Positions 7,968 to 15,689 of a stretch of 64,000 nt of DNA are shown here, one piece after another. Position 1 is the stretch's first letter. Every line of letters starts with the position of its first letter. This DNA is from Streptomyces bathyalis (lineage in GTDB: Bacteria; Actinomycetota; Actinomycetes; Streptomycetales; Streptomycetaceae). The notes under the pieces were generated by a model. The model searched no databases. It was not told the DNA's origin and saw nothing but the letters and a program-made list of their open reading frames with translations. The DNA is taken from the NCBI RefSeq assembly GCF_015910445.1, contig NZ_CP048882.1, forward strand, positions 5,701,501 to 5,765,500, written 5' to 3'. The translations under genes were made by a program, and so were the position numbers.

Positions 7968-8173
7968 GTCCACAGGAAGGATTCGCCGAAGTACGGGGAC
8001 TCCGGTGGCTCGTCCCGCATGCGGCGCAGCTCGACCTCCGTCAGGCCCGAGAAGATCCGGCGCAGGGACTCCGGGGTGTATGCGAGACCTCCCTCCAGGC
8101 TCGAGCCACGGTAGAGGTCGGTGTCACCGGTCTCGCACCCCATCTCACCGGCCGCGAAGCAGCCGTCCTCCAC
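7943..8173 (-). pseudogene. C-terminal remnant of a SAM-dependent methyltransferase
   Basis: A 76-codon open frame whose product ends YTPESLRRIFSGLTEVELR ... PYFGESFLWTALFRREP. This resembles the last third of class I methyltransferases, where the final strand and FLW-A-RR tail close the fold. No SAM-binding GxGxG half is present. The frame stays open for about 30 codons upstream with motif-poor, Pro-rich sequence and no plausible start. I read it as a 5'-truncated gene. It could instead be a small stand-alone protein; the family assignment rests on pattern memory. Confidence 0.4.
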
Positions 8174-8386
8174 GCTGGGATGTCCCGGTCCATCGCCACG
8201 CCCCCTCAGATTCCCGGAGATCGTAGGCCCGTCGGGGCCGGCGGGAGAGCGGGCCGGGAGGATCCGGCGGGAAGTGGCCGGAGGTGGCGGAAGGCAGGCG
8301 GGGATGTGCCGGAGGGGCTGCTTCAGCCGCTCACTGCCGTCGCTTGCGCCGGCACACCTCGCACGGGAACGGGCACGGCGCAGGGC

Positions 8387-8566
8387 TCACCACGGGAGCG
8401 GCAGTTCCTGTCCGTGTGCCGCCAGGGCGTGCCTGCGCAGCCGTACCCGCGCATCGGTCTCCGCGCTCCGGTCGTACTCCCTGGCCGCCTTCTCCACGAG
8501 GCCCATCAGCGTGACGCATACCGAGCACTCCCTGGCCGCCTTCACATTGCGAGTCATGTCCGACAT
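8387..8566 (-). CDS. Small hypothetical protein (59 aa) with a CxxC pair
   Basis: Open frame from ATG 8566 to TGA 8387, too short for usual gene calling. The product begins MSDMTRNVKAARECSVCVTL and continues with a helical, Arg/Glu/Ala-rich body (VEKAAREYDRS, DARVRLRRHALAAHG). Third codon positions are almost all G or C, as expected for a real gene here. A second ATG at 8557 could be the start instead. No clear Shine-Dalgarno sequence is visible. The ECSVC pair could bind metal or form a disulfide. Function unknown. Confidence 0.45.
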   Translation of the reverse strand: MSDMTRNVKAARECSVCVTLMGLVEKAAREYDRSAETDARVRLRRHALAAHGQELPLPW

Positions 8567-8720
8567 GCGTGGATGTTCGCTCGTGCGGGAGCGGCGGCGC
8601 GTCAGACATCCCCCGGACGTGGCCAGTTGGCGTCATTCGGGTGGCGTTGCGGGCGTGCGGCCCGTCCGCTTGGGGGCAGGGCCCCCGAGGGAGCGGTTCG
8701 CCCGTGCGGTGCCGTGCGGT

Positions 8721-9038
8721 TCAGCCGGTCTTCGGGCCTGCCTGCTGGACGACCTCGAAGGACCAGACCGAGGAGCTCTCGGAGACGGGCTTGGGCCGGT
8801 CGCCGCCGCCCTGGTGGGCCGACTTCATCGGGCCCTCCATCCAGGCCCGGAACGACTCCTCGTCGCGCCACCGCGTGTAGACCAGGTAGTTGTCGGTGCC
8901 CTCGACGGGGCGGAGGAGTTCGAACCACTCGAAGCCGTCCGATCCCTCCACGGCACCCGCGCGGGACGCGAAGCGCTTCTCGAGGATCTCCCGTTGCTCA
9001 GCCGGGACCTGCAGCACGTTGATCTTCACGATGCTCAT
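8721..9038 (-). CDS. MhuD/ABM-family haem-degrading monooxygenase
   Basis: 105 residues, one ABM (dimeric alpha/beta barrel) domain. It lines up along its length with mycobacterial MhuD as I remember it: VKIN near the start, EKRFASRAGAVE, GFEWFELLRPV, and ESFRAWMEGP followed by SAHQG. The MhuD haem-pocket residues Asn7, Trp66 and His75 are at the same numbers here. MhuD-type enzymes open haem and release iron. The gene is last in the cobalamin-riboswitch operon; its start overlaps the S-component gene by 41 bases. A general antibiotic-biosynthesis monooxygenase role is the alternative. Confidence 0.75.
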   Translation of the reverse strand: MSIVKINVLQVPAEQREILEKRFASRAGAVEGSDGFEWFELLRPVEGTDNYLVYTRWRDEESFRAWMEGPMKSAHQGGGDRPKPVSESSSVWSFEVVQQAGPKTG

Positions 9039-9966
9039 GCGTCCCATCCTGCCGCACCGCTTCCGAGTGCCCGTGAGCCGGTTCCCGGGGGTGGCCCGGC
9101 GGTACGAAGTCCGCCGGGGCGTCGAAGGCCGCGCGGCGGGTGGCGCGGCGCAGGGCACGCAGGACCGTGCTGCCGAGGGTGAGGACGAGGACCACGGTCA
9201 GCGTGGCGCGCGGCAGGTCCCAGCCGAGTGACGTGGCCAGGACGTAGGTGAGGAAGCGTGCCAGGTTCTCGGGCAGCGGGTCGCCCGGCACGAAGGAGAT
9301 GCCCGAGCCGAGACCGGCGATGTAGGGCCAGCCCTGGAGGTTCATCACCAGCCCGTACAGCACCGCCGAGACCGCGCCGTACAGCGCGAGCATCAGCAAC
9401 TCCGGCCTGCCGCGCAGACGTTCGGCGCCCGGCAGAAGCCCCGCGCCCATGGCGACCCAGCCCATCGTGAGCATCTGGAACGGCATCCACGGCCCGGCTC
9501 CGCCCGTGAGCAGCGCACCGGCGAACATCGACAGCGCACCCAGCACGAAGCCGAAGCCGGGCCCGAGGACCCGTCCCGACAGGACGATCAGGAAGAACAT
9601 CGGCTCCAGGCCCGCCGTTCCCGCTCCCAGGGGCCGCAGCGCCGCACCGGCCGCCGCCAGCACGCCGAGCATCGCGACGGCCTTGGCGTCCATGCCGGTG
9701 TCGGCGATCGTCGCGACGACGACCGCCAGCAGCAGCGGCAGCAGCGCCGCGAAGAGCCATGGAGCGTCCCGCGAATGCGCCAGCCCGGATGCGGAGTCGG
9801 CGAGCAGGGGCCAGCCGAAGGCGGCGACGCCGGTGGCGCTGGTGAGCACGAGCGCGGCCACCGAGCGCGGGCCGAGGCGGAGGGCGCGCGGAGCGCGGCC
9901 GTGGGCGCGGGGCGACGTGCGCGATGCGGGGCGGGGCGCGGTGCGGGATGCGGTTGGGGGGTTCAC
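8998..9966 (-). CDS. ECF transporter S component (substrate-binding membrane subunit), probably for cobalamin
   Basis: 322 residues; GTG start at 9966 overlaps the ATPase stop (GTGA). A basic Pro/Arg N-terminus precedes about eight hydrophobic segments. The core includes GLEPMFFLIVLSGRVLGPG, FGFVLGALSMFAGALLTGG, GPWMPFQMLTMGWVAMGAGL and ILP-like LLMLALYGAVSAVLYGLV, typical of CbrT-like S components. The S subunit binds the vitamin and topples in the membrane when the ATPases fire. The cobalamin riboswitch at the head of the operon points to B12 or another corrinoid. The hydrophilic His-rich tail overlaps the next gene's start. Confidence 0.85.
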   Translation of the reverse strand: MNPPTASRTAPRPASRTSPRAHGRAPRALRLGPRSVAALVLTSATGVAAFGWPLLADSASGLAHSRDAPWLFAALLPLLLAVVVATIADTGMDAKAVAMLGVLAAAGAALRPLGAGTAGLEPMFFLIVLSGRVLGPGFGFVLGALSMFAGALLTGGAGPWMPFQMLTMGWVAMGAGLLPGAERLRGRPELLMLALYGAVSAVLYGLVMNLQGWPYIAGLGSGISFVPGDPLPENLARFLTYVLATSLGWDLPRATLTVVLVLTLGSTVLRALRRATRRAAFDAPADFVPPGHPREPAHGHSEAVRQDGTHEHREDQRAAGPG

Positions 9967-11762
9967 TCCTTGACCCCTTCGGGGGAGTCGAGTGCCGCAC
10001 GGACCTGGGAGACGGTGAGCCACCGCTCCGGTGCCAGCACTTTGGCGACCTGCGGTGCGAACGCCGGGGAGGAGGTGACGACTTCGCGGGTGGGGCCGTC
10101 CGCGACGACTTCGCCCTGCGCGAGTATCACGACGCGGTGCGCGACCTCCGCCGCCAACTCGACGTCGTGCGTTGCCAATACGATCGCGTGCCCCTCGCCG
10201 GCCAGCGCGCGAAGGATGCCGACGAGCCGGGACTTGGCCGCGTAGTCCAGGCCGCGTGTGGGTTCGTCCAGCAGGATCAACTGCGGCCGTGCGGTGAGGA
10301 TCACGGCGAGGGCGAGCGCGAGCCGCTGGCCCTCCGACAGGTCCCGCGGGTGCGTCTCCCCGGCCACGTCCGGCAGCAGCGCGGCGACCAGGCCGCGGCA
10401 GGTGCCCGCTTCGGCCGCGGCGTCCTCGTCCGCTGCCGCGCACTCGGCGGCGACGGTGTCGGCGTACAGCAGGTCCCGCGGTTCCTGCGGTACGAGGCCC
10501 GCGTGCCGCAGCAGCCGCCGGGGATGTGTTTCGGCCGGGGCAAGGCGCTCGGGCCCGCCGACCGTCACCGATCCGCTGGTCGGCGTGTGAACTCCCATGA
10601 GCGTGCCCAGCAGAGTGGACTTGCCCGCTCCGTTGCGTCCCATGAGCGCGACGGTCTGCCCCGGACGGAGGGTCAGATCCACGCCGCGCAGCGCGGTGAC
10701 GTGGCCGCGGCGGAGGGTGAGGCCCGAGAGCTCCGCCGCCGGGGCCGCGCCGGGGCCCGTGTCCGCCGCACCGTGTCCGGGCCGACGTGGCCGGGTCCTC
10801 ATGGCCGCCCGGAGCCGGGCCAACGGGCCTGCTGCGTCGGGGAGTTCGCGGCCACCCCTCGGGGCGGGAGTGTGCGCGCCCGCGAGGTCGGTGCCCTCCC
10901 GGTCGGGGGCGCCGCCCGGCCGGCCGGTGAGCCGTTCGCGCAGCGGCCCCGCCATGCGGCGCGCGTCCCGCACGGACAGCGGCAGCGGCGACCATCCGGC
11001 GAGCCGACCCAGCGCGACGACGGGCGGCCGGACGGGCGAGACGCCCATCTGCTCGGCGGGATCGCCCAGCAGGGCGCGGGCGCCGGGCTCCGGCAGCAGC
11101 AGCACCTGGTCTGCGTAGTGGACGACGCGCTCCAGCCGGTGCTCGGCCATCAGCACCGTCGTACCCAAGTCGTGGACGAGGCGCTGCAGTACCGCGAGAA
11201 CCTCCTCGGCGGCGGCAGGGTCGAGCGCCGAGGTCGGTTCGTCCAGGACCAGTACGCGCGGATGCGGGGTGAGTACCGAGCCGATGGCCACGCGCTGCTG
11301 CTGGCCACCGGAGAGGGTGGTGATGGGGCGCTCGCGCAGCTCGTTGAGGCCGAGGAGGTCGAGGGTCTCCTCGACGCGGCGCCGCATTGTGGCCGGGGGC
11401 AGCCCCAACGACTCCATCCCGTAGGCGAGTTCGTCCTCGACGGTGTCGGTGACGAAGTGCGCGAGCGGGTCCTGGCCGACGGTGCCGACGAGGTCGGCCA
11501 TTTCACGTGGCTTGTGCGTGCGCGTGTCGCGTCCGGCGACGGTGACCCGGCCGTGCAGGGTGCCGCCGGTGAAGTGGGGCACGAGCCCGGAGACGGTGCC
11601 CAGCAGCGTGGACTTGCCGACGCCGGACGGGCCCACCAGCAGGCACAGTTCGCCCTCGGGGATCTCCAGGTCCACCTCCCGCAGGGCGGGCGGGGGCGCT
11701 TCGCCGGCCCGGGCGGTTGCCTCGCTGTCGTAGTGGACGGACACATGCTCGAAGCGGATCAC
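9963..11762 (-). CDS. ECF transporter ATPase, fused A-A' (two CbiO-like domains)
   Basis: 599 residues. Domain 1 (about 1-230): Walker A GPSGVGKST, Q-loop QDPLAHFVTDTVEDELAYGM, signature LSGGQQQRVAI, Walker B VLVLDEPTSALD, switch His in MAEHRLE. Domain 2 (about 370-570): Walker A GRNGAGKST, a weaker signature LSEGQRLAL, Walker B LILLDEPTRGLD, switch His in LATHDVEL. A roughly 130-residue Pro/Arg/Gly-rich linker joins them. The fusion replaces the EcfA/EcfA' pair. GTG start overlaps the T-component stop. The upstream in-frame extension is antisense-like and was rejected. Confidence 0.93.
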   Translation of the reverse strand: MIRFEHVSVHYDSEATARAGEAPPPALREVDLEIPEGELCLLVGPSGVGKSTLLGTVSGLVPHFTGGTLHGRVTVAGRDTRTHKPREMADLVGTVGQDPLAHFVTDTVEDELAYGMESLGLPPATMRRRVEETLDLLGLNELRERPITTLSGGQQQRVAIGSVLTPHPRVLVLDEPTSALDPAAAEEVLAVLQRLVHDLGTTVLMAEHRLERVVHYADQVLLLPEPGARALLGDPAEQMGVSPVRPPVVALGRLAGWSPLPLSVRDARRMAGPLRERLTGRPGGAPDREGTDLAGAHTPAPRGGRELPDAAGPLARLRAAMRTRPRRPGHGAADTGPGAAPAAELSGLTLRRGHVTALRGVDLTLRPGQTVALMGRNGAGKSTLLGTLMGVHTPTSGSVTVGGPERLAPAETHPRRLLRHAGLVPQEPRDLLYADTVAAECAAADEDAAAEAGTCRGLVAALLPDVAGETHPRDLSEGQRLALALAVILTARPQLILLDEPTRGLDYAAKSRLVGILRALAGEGHAIVLATHDVELAAEVAHRVVILAQGEVVADGPTREVVTSSPAFAPQVAKVLAPERWLTVSQVRAALDSPEGVKE

Positions 11763-12913
11763 CGGGCGGGCTCCTCGTGTACGGGCGACGACGCGACTGC
11801 GGACGGGAGCGGGGCGGGGTCCTGCACGGGGGCGGGCGCGACGAACGCGGGCAGCAGGGCGGCCAGCAGCCCGGCCGCGGGCCACAGTGGAAGCTCCGGT
11901 GCCGTCAGCGGCACCGCCGGCGGGTGCAGTGCCTCCGGGAACGCGCCGCCGGCCGCCACCATGACGGCGCCGGCCGCCGCACCCGAGGCGGCCGTCAACC
12001 AGGCCCGGACACCCCACAGTTCGGGACGGTAGCGGCTGCGGATGCTGCGCCGCCCGCCCAGCCGCAGCCCGGCCAGCGCCAGCAGCACACCGCCGAGCAG
12101 CACCGGCAGGCCGTACACCGCGCCCTGGGCCGACAGCAGCGCGTACGTACCGGCGCACACGCCGAGCAGCCCGCCGAGCGTGAGCAGGGTCGTCGTCCGG
12201 CGTACGGCGGGCGGCACTTGGGCGCTGCGCCCGTAGCCGCGTGCGTCCATCGCGGCGGCCAGCGCCACCGAACGCTCCAACGCGCCTTCCAGCACGGGCA
12301 GTCCGACCTGGAGCAGCGCGCGGACCCCCTTGTCCGCGCGCCCGCGCAAACGGCGTGCGGCACGCAGCCGCCGTACGTCCGCCACCAGGTTGGGCGCGAA
12401 CGTCATCGCGACGACGACGGCGACGCCCGCCTCGTAGAGCGCTCCGGGAAGGGACTTGAGCAGTCGGGCGGGATTGGCGAGTGCGTTGGCGGCGCCCACG
12501 CAGACGAGCAGGGTCGCCAGCTTCAGCCCGTCGTACAGCGCGAACACCAGCCCCTCCGCGGTGACCCGGCCCCCGACGCGCACACCCCTCGCCCAGTCCG
12601 GCAGCGGCACTTCGGGCAGCGTGACGAGGACGTGGCTCCCGGGGATGGGCGAGCCGAGGAAGAAGGCGAAGAAGAGCCGGATGACGAGCACCACGAGCCC
12701 CAGCTTCAGGAACACGCCGTACGAACGGGCCCAGGGAGCGTTCGTGCGGCGTGCGGCGACGACATAACCGGCCACGGCGCACAGCAGCATCAGCAGCAGC
12801 GGATTCGTCGTGCGGGACGCGGCGGTCGCCATGCCCAGCGCCCACAGCCACCAGCCGCCCGGATGCAGGTCGAGGCCACGGCCGGCCTCGGGTGCGCGCA
12901 GCCGTTCCCTCAT
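11759..12913 (-). CDS. ECF transporter T component (CbiQ/EcfT family)
   Basis: 384 residues from ATG 12913. Five to six membrane segments surround a cytosolic coupling region with RLRAARRLRGRADKG and AAAMDARGYGR, the A-R-G coupling motif that contacts the ATPases in EcfT proteins. A further hydrophobic C-terminal section of about 130 residues extends beyond the usual 260-280-residue length. It couples ATP hydrolysis by the fused ATPase to the S component. The stop overlaps the ATPase start by 4 bases. Confidence 0.9.
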   Translation of the reverse strand: MRERLRAPEAGRGLDLHPGGWWLWALGMATAASRTTNPLLLMLLCAVAGYVVAARRTNAPWARSYGVFLKLGLVVLVIRLFFAFFLGSPIPGSHVLVTLPEVPLPDWARGVRVGGRVTAEGLVFALYDGLKLATLLVCVGAANALANPARLLKSLPGALYEAGVAVVVAMTFAPNLVADVRRLRAARRLRGRADKGVRALLQVGLPVLEGALERSVALAAAMDARGYGRSAQVPPAVRRTTTLLTLGGLLGVCAGTYALLSAQGAVYGLPVLLGGVLLALAGLRLGGRRSIRSRYRPELWGVRAWLTAASGAAAGAVMVAAGGAFPEALHPPAVPLTAPELPLWPAAGLLAALLPAFVAPAPVQDPAPLPSAVASSPVHEEPAR

Positions 12914-12935
12914 CGCCTCACCGCGTCCCACCCGG

Positions 12936-13760
12936 TCACCCGCGGCGCCGCGAACGGCGGACGGTCGCGAAGGAGAGCGCGGCGACGGCGGCGAGGCCCG
13001 CGGCGACGCCCGTCGCCGAACCGAAGCCGTTGCTGGAGTCGTCGCCTGCGTCGTCCTCCGCGCCTGCCCCGTTGTCCTCAGGCGTGTCGTCCTGCCCCGT
13101 GCCCTTGTCGTCGTCTCCGCTCTCGATCTGCTCGCCGCAACCGCGTTCCGGGTAGCCGTCGATGGCGCACAGGAGCGCATCGGAGTTGTAGCGCAGCGGC
13201 TTCGCGACATCCGCGAGGGCGTCGGCAGCCGTGGCGTCCTCGTCGACCTGCGCACAGGTGGTGCGCCGCCGCGGTGGGCTCTCGCCGCGAGGTGCGTGGG
13301 CCGGGGTGCCGAAGTCGATGGCGAGCGCGATCCGCTTGCGGCCCCTCTCGGCTTCGGTGCCGCCGCAGACGGCGGCGAACTCCGCCTCGCCGCGCGGCTT
13401 TTCCGCGTCCTTGGAGTCCTCGCTGAGCGCGAAGCGGAAACCGAGCACGGCGCCGTCCTCAGGGCGCAGAACGGACGGGCCCTGGGTGGCGTACGACCAG
13501 GCGGCGTTGCCGTCCTTGCCCTTCCGCTCCCAGAACGCCCAGTACCGGTAGCTGCCCGATCCCGACGTGCGCGCGGTCACCGCGGCGGGCGCCGCCGCGG
13601 TCGTCGTTGCCTTCGTCGCCTGAACGTCGGCGGCGCTCGCCGGTACCTGCACGGTGGCCGGGAGCAGCGCGAGTCCGATCACCGCCGCACCGCGCACCGC
13701 GCCCCAACGGCCAGGCGGGCCCGGCCTGTTCGCCGGACTCGATGCCCCGCCGGCGGTCAC
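12936..13760 (-). CDS. Secreted, membrane-anchored protein of the B12 operon (SCO2322-like)
   Basis: 274 residues: signal peptide (GAAVIGLALLPATVQVPASAADVQ), a Thr/Ala-rich linker, and a core domain beginning YRYWAFWERKGKDGNAAWSY. The core continues LRPEDGAVLGFRFAL and holds four cysteines. An acidic Asp/Gly spacer, one membrane segment and RRSRRRG complete it. The core's aromatic strands and the DG-x-x-x-GFR turn recall the DUF4430 beta-domain that closes the ligand site in intrinsic factor and transcobalamin. That resemblance is my inference. I recall this family annotated as SCO2322-like in Streptomyces. GTG start overlaps the toroid gene's stop (GTGA). Confidence 0.65.
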   Translation of the reverse strand: MTAGGASSPANRPGPPGRWGAVRGAAVIGLALLPATVQVPASAADVQATKATTTAAAPAAVTARTSGSGSYRYWAFWERKGKDGNAAWSYATQGPSVLRPEDGAVLGFRFALSEDSKDAEKPRGEAEFAAVCGGTEAERGRKRIALAIDFGTPAHAPRGESPPRRRTTCAQVDEDATAADALADVAKPLRYNSDALLCAIDGYPERGCGEQIESGDDDKGTGQDDTPEDNGAGAEDDAGDDSSNGFGSATGVAAGLAAVAALSFATVRRSRRRG

Positions 13761-15112
13761 AGTCCCTGCCGCTTTCTGCGAGCGCTGATCAGGAAGCCGA
13801 CGCCGACGCCCGCGGCCAGCCCAGCACCCAGCAGGGACCAGCGCAGCACGTCACTGCCGCCGCCTTCCTTCTTCGTCATCCCGCCGGTGGCCTTCTCGTC
13901 GGGCATGCGGGCGGGTTCCGGGCCGGTTGCGACGAGGCGGTCCAGGAGCTTCGTGCCCTTGAGCGTCGATGCGTCGCCGCCGGTCGCGTGCACGGCGAGC
14001 ATGACGCCGGCGACCGCGGCGGGGTCGCTCTCGGCCTTGTCCCATGAATCGAGCTTTTCCGCCAGCCAGTTGAGCGGTTTGCGCGCCTCGGCGCGGTGGC
14101 CTGCCGCGGCGAGTGCGATGACGGCGTCGGCCGTGTTGGCGTAGTCGGGTGTGCCCTTGGCGCCGGGCGTCACCGCGAGCAGATGGTCACCGTTCTTCTC
14201 CAGCACGGACGTGAGGTGGGCGGCACCGGCGTCGGCGGCCTCGTCGCGTGCGAGGGGCTTGCCGCCGTCGCCCTTGCCGCACTTCAGCGGCTCGACCGGG
14301 CGGTCCGGCTTCCGCTCGGGCAGCAGTCCGGAGCCGGTCCCTGCGAGGACGGCCGCGGCCGTCGCGTCGTCGTTGGCGGCCAACTTCCCGTCCTTGTCGG
14401 GCTGGTACGCGAAGGCGCCGCGCTCGGCTGCCTTGGCATCGCAGCCGAGCTGGAGCGAAGTGAGCGCGTCGTACGGCGACTTGCCGTCCTTCGTTACCTT
14501 CTCCGGCGCCTTGCCTGCGGCGGAGAGGGCGCCGACGACGACGGACACCGAGTTCGCGTCGCTGGGACCGCCCGGGTTGTAGCTCCAGCCGCCGTCCTTG
14601 TTCTGCACGGAACGCAGCCAGGCGAGGGCCTTGCGCACCGTTGCGTCCTGGCTGCCGACCGCGGCGAGCGCCTGCACCGCGGCGCCCGTGGCGTTGGTGT
14701 CGCCCGGGGTCTTCTCGTCGCATGCGGCGCCGGGTTCGGCGCGGTACGCGGTGAAGGAGCCGTCGTCGCACTGCTGCGAGGTGAGCCAGTCCACTGCCGC
14801 GCGGGCCGGTTCGGCTCCGGCGGCGTCCAGCGCGAGGAGGGCCATCGACTGTCTCCACACGCCGTCGTACTTGGGGTCGGCCTTGCCGTAGAGCGCCTTC
14901 GGCGTCTTCTTCCCGCTCGCGGCGGCATCGGAAGCGGCGGACCTCGATGTGACCGATATCGAAGTGCCGGGCGCGGCAGCTGGGTTGGCGGGGCCGGCGA
15001 GCGAAGTACCGGACGCCCGGGGGGCGGAGCCGGCGGCCGACGCCACGGGTGCGGTGACGGCGCAGATGGCAGTGGCCGCTGTGACGGCTGTGATGCTCCG
15101 GCGCAGGAACAT
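13757..15112 (-). CDS. Surface-anchored alpha/alpha-toroid protein, transcobalamin/intrinsic-factor-like
   Basis: 451 residues from ATG 15112. Signal peptide (RRSITAVTAATAICAVTAPVASA), then repeated helical hairpins with QW-like turns (LTSQQCDDGSF, LRSVQNKDGGWSY). Helices carry the pattern D-T/A-x-x-x-x-x-A-L-A-A (GDTNATGAAVQALAAVG, NTADAVIALAAAGH). A C-terminal membrane helix and RRKRQGL end it. The repeats fit the prenyltransferase/squalene-cyclase toroid fold. The spacing and lack of a DxDD acid motif fit the non-enzymatic cobalamin-binding toroid of transcobalamin better. It is first gene after the cobalamin riboswitch, so surface capture of corrinoids is the likely role. Confidence 0.72.
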   Translation of the reverse strand: MFLRRSITAVTAATAICAVTAPVASAAGSAPRASGTSLAGPANPAAAPGTSISVTSRSAASDAAASGKKTPKALYGKADPKYDGVWRQSMALLALDAAGAEPARAAVDWLTSQQCDDGSFTAYRAEPGAACDEKTPGDTNATGAAVQALAAVGSQDATVRKALAWLRSVQNKDGGWSYNPGGPSDANSVSVVVGALSAAGKAPEKVTKDGKSPYDALTSLQLGCDAKAAERGAFAYQPDKDGKLAANDDATAAAVLAGTGSGLLPERKPDRPVEPLKCGKGDGGKPLARDEAADAGAAHLTSVLEKNGDHLLAVTPGAKGTPDYANTADAVIALAAAGHRAEARKPLNWLAEKLDSWDKAESDPAAVAGVMLAVHATGGDASTLKGTKLLDRLVATGPEPARMPDEKATGGMTKKEGGGSDVLRWSLLGAGLAAGVGVGFLISARRKRQGL

Positions 15113-15279
15113 GGGGGGTGCCTTTCGGTGAGCGGTCCGCAGCTCCGCGCGGCCGCCCCGCCCGTACGGTGGCATGCGTGCGCTGCACGCGTACCGTCGG
15201 GCGGCACACCCGGCTCAGCTCCGTAAACCTCGACGGTTGGAGCCTGCCTCCGCCCATGGCGGCGGACACGGCTCCGCGA

Positions 15280-15445
15280 GCCTTGCTTCCGGCCGGGTGC
15301 TCCGGCTCACGACGCCCCCAAGGGGCCGCTCTCCAGCGGCAGTTCACCTCGTACGGGCGTCGCTCACGGTTGCGGGTCAGCGCCGGATTCTCACCGGCTT
15401 CCCTCGATCGGAGGCGATGTACGCCTCTCACTCTAGCCTCGCCCT
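15280..15445 (-). promoter_or_regulatory. Cobalamin (B12) riboswitch
   Basis: Read on the minus strand, the core GGGAAGCCGGTGAGAATCC, then CGCTGACCCGCAACCGT, matches the conserved central part of cobalamin riboswitches. The B12 box AGCCGGAGCACCCGGCC lies at 15291-15307. The element ends about 165 bases before the toroid gene's start codon, leaving room for an expression platform. Binding of adenosylcobalamin should lower expression of the operon. This is the best-supported RNA element in the window. Confidence 0.92.
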
Positions 15446-15584
15446 CCGGCGGTCTTCCCCGGGCGGATGCCCGGGCGGCCGGGAACCGGCGCGGGGCATC
15501 GGGGCGTTGGGCCCGTCCCCGCGGCCGGGCAGCAGGGCAGCCCCTACACCTGGTGCGGGCGGACACCGGAGCAGTGCGTGGAGA

Positions 15585-15597
15585 GTTGTTCAACGAT
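15585..15597. promoter_or_regulatory. Second GntR-operator-like site
   Basis: GTTGTTCAACGAT differs at two positions from the perfect palindrome at 16472-16484. It lies between the GntR gene's 3' end and the B12 riboswitch, where the promoter of the B12 operon should be. It may be chance or may link the two systems. Confidence 0.3.
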
Positions 15598-15689
15598 CGG
15601 CCAGGGTGGTCGCTGCAAAATTCCCCGTGAGGGTCACGGGCCGCAGGTCACGAGCCGGGTCCGCCGCTGAAGGCCGGCCGGGCGTCGTC

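Noticed and set aside
9963..12851. A 962-residue version of the ECF ATPase
   Set aside because: The upstream 360 residues overlap the T-component gene in another frame and look random. GTG 11762 gives the proper start with a GTGA overlap.
9924..13426. Very long plus-strand frames (over 500 codons) across the ECF genes
   Set aside because: They have shadow composition, while the minus strand carries complete ABC and ECF motifs with coupled stop-start overlaps.
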